Shown piece by piece: positions 8,904-17,000 of a stretch of 64,000 nt of DNA. The stretch comes from Symsagittifera roscoffensis (taxonomy: Eukaryota > Xenacoelomorpha > Acoela > Convolutidae). Made by a program: the position numbers and the translations under genes. The first letter of the stretch is position 1. Each line of letters opens with the position of its first letter. Where the stretch lies: the NCBI RefSeq assembly GCF_963678635.1, contig NC_087064.1:66457548-66521547 (forward strand). The letters are read 5' to 3'. The notes beneath the pieces are model-generated. The model had not been told where the DNA came from and made no database searches. It saw only the letters and a program-made list of their open reading frames with translations.

Positions 8904-10027
8904 GTGTATGATAATCCTGAGTATGGGTTATAAAATGTAATGTAACCAATTGTGTTTTTGGTGTATCTGTCGTATTTATATATTACTTCAGTAGTTATAA
9001 ACGGTGGTGGTAGTGATTGAGCTGTTATGTTAGGTGGATTTAATGGGTAGGGATGTTGTGTAATATTGTTTAATTTAACTGTAATTTCAAACTTTAATTG
9101 TAAACTGTTTTGTTGGAGTATTTGAATATTGTGATCACGGATATCGTTGTGAATATCTTGGCGATATTGTAATCTATTAAGTGCCCAGTTATGAAGGCGG
9201 TTACTTTCTTGATGTTGTCCAAATAATGGTGGAGGTGCTGTGAATGTATTCCAATCTAGTCTTAAAGGAATATTTATTGATGATTGTTCTCGATATCTAG
9301 CGTCGAGATTATTTGGAAAATTTAAGTTAAAGGGTGGTGGTGAAAATTGGCTTATTGATGGTGTTGATGGTAGTGATAATGTTTCTGGTAGTGATGAGGA
9401 TGTTGTTGTATCCGTAGAAATATCTATGGGGTCATTGACTAAATTTGGTTCACCTTGTGTGAATGAATGTGTAGTCCAATATGGCAGTCGTGATGTTAGG
9501 TTTGGGGGGTTAAAGGGATTTTCACGTATTTGTTCAGATGTTGGTGTTGAACCTAAGTAGTCTGAGGGTAGACTTGAAGTGCTTCGTTGTGAAAAAAGTG
9601 TAGGAGTTTCTGGTGTGATACCAGTGGTGTTTTCTGGAGTGGTTTGTGATGGTGATTGAGGTATTTCGAAATGAACTCGGGGAGTTTGAAAATTTCTATT
9701 TCGTCGAGGATGTATAATTTGTCTATTTATTTCTGTTGTGTTTTGGTTTTGACTAAGGTTTCGTATTCTACTTAGTTCTTGTGGTAGTGTTGGGTAAAGA
9801 TTATATGTTGGTTCACTTAGAGATGCTTGTCGTTGAACTGGTTCTAGTGGTTCAGATAAACGAGCGTGCCGTTCTTCAAAAGTGTATGGATTATCTTGAA
9901 AAGAAATTCGTGTAGATGTTTGAGGATTTTGAGTAGTTGAAGGTGGTGTTGAATTATCTTGGGATGATGTCGGTGAAGACTGATTCTGTGACTGTTGGGT
10001 AGCAATTTTTGATGGATTTTTGAATTG
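8891..10027 (-). CDS. ATG-less 378-codon frame upstream of env
   Basis: On the minus strand this frame stays open from just after a TAA at 10030-10028 to TAA at 8893-8891, with no in-frame ATG, GTG or TTG. The N-terminal two thirds are Pro/Ser/Thr-rich; the C-terminal part (for example NWALNRLQYRQDIHNDI and FYNPYSGLSYTCIF) looks folded. Copy 2 has the same frame (42300-43434). In one 57-codon stretch I count about twelve silent codon differences against two replacements, which indicates a protein under selection. With no start codon it is probably a spliced exon; a conserved acceptor-like TCAG precedes TCTTCACC at 9980-9982, phase 0. Alternatives are frameshifting or a non-AUG start. It ends 13 nt inside env. 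The function is unknown; it may be a glycoprotein partner or extension. Confidence 0.65.
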   Translation of the reverse strand, partial: QFKNPSKIATQQSQNQSSPTSSQDNSTPPSTTQNPQTSTRISFQDNPYTFEERHARLSEPLEPVQRQASLSEPTYNLYPTLPQELSRIRNLSQNQNTTEINRQIIHPRRNRNFQTPRVHFEIPQSPSQTTPENTTGITPETPTLFSQRSTSSLPSDYLGSTPTSEQIRENPFNPPNLTSRLPYWTTHSFTQGEPNLVNDPIDISTDTTTSSSLPETLSLPSTPSISQFSPPPFNLNFPNNLDARYREQSSINIPLRLDWNTFTAPPPLFGQHQESNRLHNWALNRLQYRQDIHNDIRDHNIQILQQNSLQLKFEITVKLNNITQHPYPLNPPNITAQSLPPPFITTEVIYKYDRYTKNTIGYITFYNPYSGLSYTCIF

Positions 10028-10032
10028 TTACT

Positions 10033-10221
10033 TTAGTGGGAAGATTTATGTTTATTATAATATTCTTCCAAAAAAAGAATTAGAAGGATTGTTGCTAGGG
10101 CAAATGTGATGATTGCTTTCTTTATACATTTACATATTGTCAAAATGAGGGATGATAAAAATGTTATGAAAATTACAAATAATAAAAAAATATCAGTTCT
10201 ACTGAAAATTGTTCGTATCAT
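10033..10221 (-). CDS. 62-aa conserved transmembrane miniprotein
   Basis: Residues 8-32 and 35-51 are strongly hydrophobic around a central KCIKK basic patch, giving one or two membrane helices, with a short charged tail (EEYYNKHK). Its ATG overlaps the stop of the 76-aa ORF as ATGA (10218-10221). In copy 2 (43440-43628) the frame is intact with only one core replacement (Ile/Val) plus two at the C-terminus, although the DNA has many silent changes. It is therefore a real, selected protein. Size and topology recall viroporins or small accessory membrane proteins of complex viruses, but this is analogy only. Confidence 0.7.
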   Translation of the reverse strand: MIRTIFSRTDIFLLFVIFITFLSSLILTICKCIKKAIITFALATILLILFLEEYYNKHKSSH

Positions 10222-10448
10222 TTAGATAAGTTGTTAAAATCGTACCTGTGGATATATTCAAGGGTTTTGGAAAGTTGGAGGAATAGTTCGAGTATAGTGT
10301 AGAAAATTAAAAAAATGTTACAAAAAATGATTATGATTATTAGAAAAGATTCAAGTATATCAAAAAGAAATATTATAAAAGCTTCAAGTATTGAAAAAAA
10401 ATGTTTAAAATTTATAAATATTTGAGCGACTGTTTGAGAGAAGAGCAT
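10218..10448 (-). CDS. 76-aa hydrophobic ORF
   Basis: ATG-started frame with long runs of Ile, Leu and Phe from about residue 20 to 60, so probably one or two membrane helices, followed by a polar end (HRYDFNNLSK). The start codon directly abuts the TAA of a short upstream ATG-less frame (TAAATG at 10451-10446). The stop overlaps the next ORF as ATGA. A donor-like CACAG|GTACGA lies inside its last codons near 10246 and is kept in copy 2. The copy 2 version (43625-43841) keeps the first 40 or so residues in similar form and is then frameshifted. It may be a companion of the 62-aa protein. Confidence 0.5.
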   Translation of the reverse strand: MLFSQTVAQIFINFKHFFSILEAFIIFLFDILESFLIIIIIFCNIFLIFYTILELFLQLSKTLEYIHRYDFNNLSK

Positions 10449-11048
10449 TTAAGAAATGATCTCTTGGTCGAATATTTTTTGCTGTTTGAGGCGATTTTCT
10501 AGTGTGGTCGAATTATTTATTAGTTTTTTGACAAGTGTGTTGAGTTTTGTAAAAAATTGTTGGGGGCAATTTTCATGGTGACTGGGAGGTCGTCTTTTTC
10601 TTTATTTTTGTTTGTCAAATGATCCGGGGTATGGTGAGATTTTTATACTTTAGGCTAATTAAAATCTTCATTTTGTTACTTTAGGCTAAGTTATCAAATT
10701 TGTTTTGGGGGTATTCGTGGTCTGAGTTGGGGAAATATTGTTGATCTTTGGGTTATTAGATAAGGGAGGGGTACGGTATTATGGTGATATTTATTTTAGT
10801 TGTCAAGTTGGAGTGGTTTGCTTATTTTTGACCTGGAGGTTGTAAAGTTATAGTTAGAGATGTGCCTGGAGTTCTAGATTATTCGTCTAATTGATCTTAG
10901 TTTGAGTTAGAGAAAGTGGCGGATTGGATGAATCCTATTGGTCTATTTTGAACTAGAATTATTGCGTACTTGTGAGCATGTTATTTTGAAAAATTGAAAT
11001 GAAAAATGTTACGGAGGTTTCAAGATTGTGAAGTATAAAATCTTAAAA
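10449..11048 (-). promoter_or_regulatory. Pol-env spacer with TATA-like box and repeated 13-mer
   Basis: This 600-nt gap follows the pol stop. In element sense it holds two copies of TTAGCCTAAAGTA (plus-strand 10677-10689 and 10646-10658), the second running directly into TATAAAAATCTC (10636-10647). Both repeats and the TATA motif are kept in copy 2 (44033-44084). A 50-codon ATG-less open frame occupies 10449-10601 and ends in TAA just before the 76-aa ATG. Its copy 2 counterpart is open too, but most base changes there alter residues, so selection is doubtful. The spacer is a candidate internal promoter, or splice-acceptor region, for the env cassette. Confidence 0.4.
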
Positions 11049-14000
11049 TTACTTTTTAAATTCTACTTTCTTTAATATTTTAGATTGGGGGATGAACATT
11101 TTGTAGTTTTTACGTGGTTGATTTCGGAGTCTTGTTGTTTTTCTATGTTCAGATTTGTCTATTTCTTCTTGGGGTATTATTTGTTCTGTCATTTTTCTAT
11201 TTTTTCTTGGTTTTGGAGATTCTTTATGGTTTTGTGTATTGTTTTTGGTGGCGGTTGGTTTTGTGTTTTGATTTTCGGTGGGGTTATCATTTTGTTCTGT
11301 GTTTTTCAGATGTGGTTCATTTTGAATGATTTTTAATCCTGTGAAAGAATATAATTGAGTTAATTCGCGGAGTGCGTATTCTTTTGGGTAATAAGGTAAT
11401 AGGTTGTTTCGATGTTGAACGATTTCTTTTTTGTTTGAGTCGATAATTTTATATGTGACATCAGTGGGTTTTGCAATTATTTGGTAGGGTCCTTTTCGGA
11501 GGGGTTGTAATTTTTTAGAAATTCCTTTTTGAGTATTAAAATTAGGTATTAAAACAAATGTTCCAATTTTTAAATCGGAAGCTGGTGTAAAACGTGAATT
11601 GATTTGTTCATTTATGTTTTGTCTTTGTAATAACTTTTTCGTTATTTTTTGGTAAATTTCATTGTGTTTCTTATCTCTATTTAAAATCCATTCGGTGTGT
11701 GTACCGGAGGCTAATTTAAGAATTTGTGGGTGATGAAAATGATCTTCATCGTGCGTATGTAATGGTAGGTTATAACAAATTGAGTCTTTATTTGGTTGAC
11801 AATAACCTTGTGCGTTTTTATGGGAATTTGCTGTAAACATTATTGGTTTGCGTGGCTTTTGGTTGAAAACCATTTCATATGGTGACATTCCTAAAGTTGT
11901 CGTGATTTGTGAGTTATATGCTAAGGGAAATAATTTTACATCTGCTGACCATTCGGTATATTTTGTATCATTTCCGTTGATGATACATCTAAGATATTCT
12001 TGTAGTGAACGGTTCATACCTTCGACTAAGCCGTTTGTCCAAGGTGCATGAGATGTACGTGGTTTGTGTTTAATGTTGTATAAATGACATAGTGTTATTA
12101 TCTCATTATTTATGAATTCTGTACCATTGTCTGTGACTAAAATTTCTGGTAGTCCAAATTTTGCTATCCAGTGTTCATAGAGTGTTGTGTAAGCGTAATA
12201 AGCGTTACAATGTGGTACTGGGTTAAGTGCTACATAGTGTGTGAATGCGTCAACAATTACCATAATGTAGGAGTTTCCTTCTGATGAGGGTGAAATTGGT
12301 CCTTTAGTATCAAATGAGATACGGTGATTAAAGTATAAACTTTGTCCTTTAAAATCGTGTTTTTGTGCTATTTGTTTTTGATTTGGGTAAGGTTTATTTA
12401 GCTGACATACTATACAATCATTGCATAGTACTTTTATCCAAATTGGTGCATTTGGGAAGTAAAAATTTTGTATAAAATTTGAATATGTTTTTTCTGATCC
12501 AGAGTGTCCTTTAATATTTTGTGTATGTGAAATATTAAAAGCGATGAGAATCATACTTATAGGGAGACATGGAACTGTAGATTCATTCAGGTTATACTCT
12601 AAAAGGTCTGTATTTTCGTTAATTGTTGTGTTGTTAAATTTGCGAAAATATCTGAGGAGTGTTTTGTTTCCTAGAATAGTTGAATCTGCTTTGATAGGTT
12701 TAGTTTTATATTTGTGCCATGATTTCAGTTGTCGAATTACTGGGTCAAGGTTTTGATATTGTTTCAGTGTTGAAATTGTAATTATTTCTGTTGGGGGGAG
12801 AAAAATGTTTTCGATTTCTAATTTAGATAAGGGTATTGTATCAAGTGGGTCGTGAAGGTCAAAAACTTGATTTATTGTGTATTTTGAATCATTTGTTTGT
12901 GGTCCTGATAAATTTATTTTATCAGTTAAATCTTCTTTTTCAATTAGTGGAAAATGGTCTTTCTTAGGCGGGTGTTGTTTTGTTCGTTTTTGTTGGGTGT
13001 TATTTTTTATCCATTGAGAATATGGGATTGGTTTGAAAGTTGATGTTCCAAGTAGGTCAACTTCATAATGATTATTTTGACAATCTAAATAAAGTGGGAA
13101 ATGTTGTAAATTATTTATTTGTGATTGTTCAATATCAGTTTTAACTGCATATTTGCATTCTAATCGAGGTGATGTTTCGTTTTCTGCAAGGTAGAATTTT
13201 ATGTTTTTGGGTATTTCAACTGTTGTTTTTCGTGTAAGTAATTCAGGTGGTGTATTTCGACTTAAGGTGTCTGGTAATGCAAGATTTTTTCCTGCAGTCC
13301 AAACTATATGTAGGTTTGGAAACTTCATTAGAATTAGTTGAAATCTGTAAACTCGGTGGTTTGGGTTAGATTTCTGTGTGAAAAGAAAAATGATTGGTTT
13401 GTGGTCTGTGAATAAAACTGTGGGATGTTTTGATCCAAGTATCAGAAATTCATATTCTGTCAATGTATATATTATGGCTGTACATTCTCTCATTAGAGTT
13501 GAGAGTCGTAGCTCTGCTTGAGTGAATAATCGAGAATTTGCTGATATCAAGTTCATTTTATTTGTACCATTATGTGATTGTAATAGTGCTGCGCCGATGC
13601 CAAAGTTCGAAGCATCGCACATTGCATAAAATGGTTGATCAGGGTCTGGAATTGTGTTTGAAATTTGTTCAGTTAAAAGTTTCTTTATTTCTTCGAATCG
13701 TGCTTGATGTTCTGTATTCCATTCAAAATTATTTTGTTGTCTAAGGATGTTGTAAAATGGTCGTAGATATAATTGCATTTTATAAACATATTTACTTAAA
13801 AAGTTTAAAATTCCAAGGAATTCTTGGATTTTCTTTTTATTTGTCGGTGGTTGAAGTTTTTGAATAGCGTCAATGCGTGATTTCAGTGGAGTGATTGTTT
13901 TTCTTTCTATGTTATGTCCTAAGAATTTAACTCTTGTCAAAAAGAAGTGTGATTTATCGGGGGCGGCCTTCAGATTTTCGTTCTGAAGTATTTGGTGATA

Positions 14001-17000
14001 TTTTTCTAAAACATTGAACATCTCGTCTTTTGTTTGTGATTGCATAAAAACATCGTCTAAATAGGTGATTGCGTTTTTCTTGAGTATCAGTGGTCTAAAA
14101 ATTTTGCCCATAAAAGCTGAAAATGCTGCTGGTCCTATGGATATTCCATAGAATAAGCGGTTGAATTCATATTGTTGGTTTCCGATAACAAATTGTGTTA
14201 AACGTCGTGATTGTTCATCTAGTGGCATTTGATTGTATGCACTATTCATATCGGCGGTTGTAAAGTATTTGCCGTTTATTTTTGTTAAAATAACTTGTAT
14301 TGGTTCAATGGGCCAATTACATTTTGATTCATCTATTAGTGAATTGAGGTATCTAGCATCGAGAACGATTTTTAATGATTCTCCTTTAGCTAGAATGATA
14401 ACGGGGTTGATGAATGTGTTGCCTTTTGGTTGTTCTTCTTTATTAACTGGTGATATAATGTTGTATTGTTCTAAAATATCGAGTAATCTGTTTACTTTAT
14501 CATGTAAGTGAATTGGTACTTTACTTGCTCTCTGTTTTTTGAAAACTGCGTCTGGTTTTAATGGGAGATGTAGTGATGAACTGATTTTGCCAACATCGAA
14601 TTTTGATGTTGCATAGACTGATGAATATTTAATTAGCTGTTTGGCTAACTTTTCGAATTCGTCTTGTGTTATTTGTGAATGTTGGAAATTAAACATTGTT
14701 AAAAATTTTTGTTGGTCCTCTGTGTAGTTACTGATGTTGAATGTAGGTTTGAAATATGGAGTTTTTGTGAAATAATCCGTATTTCTGTTTTCGTTACTTA
14801 TTATATTATTTATAGATAATTCTTCATTAAGAATGGTAGATTGGCAAATATCTAGTAATTGGAGTATATTATTTACGCGATAGGCTTTTTCGTGTATTGG
14901 TGATATTGTAGCGTTGGTTTCACAATATCCTAAAAGTCCTAAAGGTAATGTTACTTGGTAAGGTGTGTTGTTATAAACATGTAAAGAAATAATATCTGAA
15001 TTCGAATTTTTCAAATATTTTATTGAAGAGATTGTGATTTTGAAAAATTTATGAATAGGTTTGAATTCAAAATCTGACATATAAAATTTTTGTTTGTTTT
15101 GTTCTTTATCATATTGGTGAACTTGTTTGATTGAAAAATTATAGATGTTTCCTGATAGTGGTTTCAGGTGTTTTCTTTGTTGGTTAAATATCGGATAGAA
15201 TTTTGAAAAGAATGGTGGTTGTTTATTTAATCTTTGAAAAAATGTTAAGGATGTTTCTTTTGTTTTTGTATATTTATCTTTGATTAATATTTTACTATTT
15301 AGGATGTTAATTGTTGGTATATACTTCGAAATAAATGGTATTCCAATGATATTATATTTAATATCAGTGATATGGAATATTTGTTTAAATGGCTTATTTA
15401 AAATTTTGCTTTGTTCCATTGTTCTGGTGGGGAGGAGAAATAATTGGATTTTTCCGTAGTTTATCAATGTTGATCCTTGTGCTGTTGCTAGTTTACTGGA
15501 GGTTTCAAGAGGTGTTAGCTTTGGATGTAAAGTTTTTATTTCATTCCATGTGGGAATGTTTATTATGTTTGATTCTGCTCCTGAATCAATTAAAAAATCT
15601 ATTTCAAGGTCTGGCGGTTGAAATTCTTTATTTCTTGGGCTTTCTAAGAGATATGGTATTGTCCAGATTTTTTCTTTGGGTTGTTCTTTTTGTATATTTT
15701 GGTAGATATGGTTTGTATTCAAGCATTTTGTTTTGACATTTTGATTGGGTTGTTCTGTAGTATTTTTTGCATTTGTTTCTTGCGTTGTTGGTGTGGAATT
15801 TATGGGTGTAGTGTAATGATTTTGAAGAAATTCTGATTGATTTTCATATATGTGTGATGGAAAGGGTTGTTCATATATGACAGATTCATAGTCATTTTCG
15901 ACTTTTATCATATTGATAGAAATAGTGTTTTCAGTATCGCTTTCTGAATCTGATGATGTACAGTTTATTTGATTGAGTTGTAACGTATCAGTAACTGTGT
16001 CATCAATACCTGGAGGGTCTGATGTAGTTTCTGGGTTAGATTGTACTTGATTGATTTGTCTTTGATGTTTAGGTGTACTACTTCTGTGACGATTATTAGA
16101 GTTATTATAGTGATTATTATTCCGGTGTGGTGATTGGGAATAATTTCTATAACGGTTATTATAACTTGAATGTCGGTTTTGTGAATTATTTCGCGATCTA
16201 TTTTGATAATTGCTGTTTGGTCTGTTATAGTTCGATCTATTATATGAGTTATTCCTTGATCGATTATTCGGGTAATTCTGGTTTCGGTTGTTTGAATAAC
16301 TTCTATTTCGATTATAGGAGTAGTTTCTATTCCTATTGTATGATGAATTTCGTGATTGGTTGTTTGGATAGTAATTATTTCTTGATTGGGAATTAGATCT
16401 AGAAACAAATCGTTGTGTATTTGAATTTGATCTGGAGTAGTTATTTCTACTATTTGGTCTATTGTAGTGATTTTGTGATGAATTATACGTGTTTCTTCGT
16501 TCTGGTGATCTTCCTCTATAACTTGAGTTATATGGGGATTGATTTCTTGTATAGCTTGTATTGTTCGGGAGTGGTTTTCCTGAACTGTTGTTGCTGTGAA
16601 CTGTTTTGTTCGGTAAATTTTGATCTTTTTTCATGTATTGATAGAATGATTTATTTGGTTCTTTGTATTTTTGAGGTTTATTTTGACTATCTTGCTGTTT
16701 TTGTCTACATTCGGAAATACTATGTCCGTATCGTCGGCAATAATTACACCATTTTTTGAAAGATGGTTTGCCTTTAAAGTTTGGGTTCTTTTCGTAAATA
16801 TTGAGTATTTCAGTGATTTTTTCAACGAGGTCTGTTTCTGATTCCTGTATATTATTAATATTAGTGGGAGTCGTTTCAATTTTGTTAACGTATTGTAATT
16901 TCAGATTTTCCGTTTCTTCTAGTTTCATCGTGATTTCTGCTTGTTCTAGTTTGTCTACTAGTTTTCTAAAATCTAAATCGGGTTCTCGAATTGAAGAAGG

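Noticed and set aside
9240-9560. Plus-strand 106-codon frame, also present in copy 2
   Set aside because: It is antisense to the conserved ATG-less minus-strand frame, whose codon pattern explains its conservation.
10040-10075. A -1 ribosomal frameshift at a T-run joining the 62-aa ORF to the ATG-less frame
   Set aside because: In copy 1 the shifted frame meets a stop within a few codons, so the fusion is not supported.
10449-10601. 50-codon ATG-less frame before the 76-aa ORF as a separate gene
   Set aside because: Open in both copies, but most differences change residues, so I found no sign of selection.
15965-16408. 147-codon minus-strand frame rich in Ile and Thr
   Set aside because: Out-of-frame shadow of the repetitive Asn/Arg/Ser region of gag.
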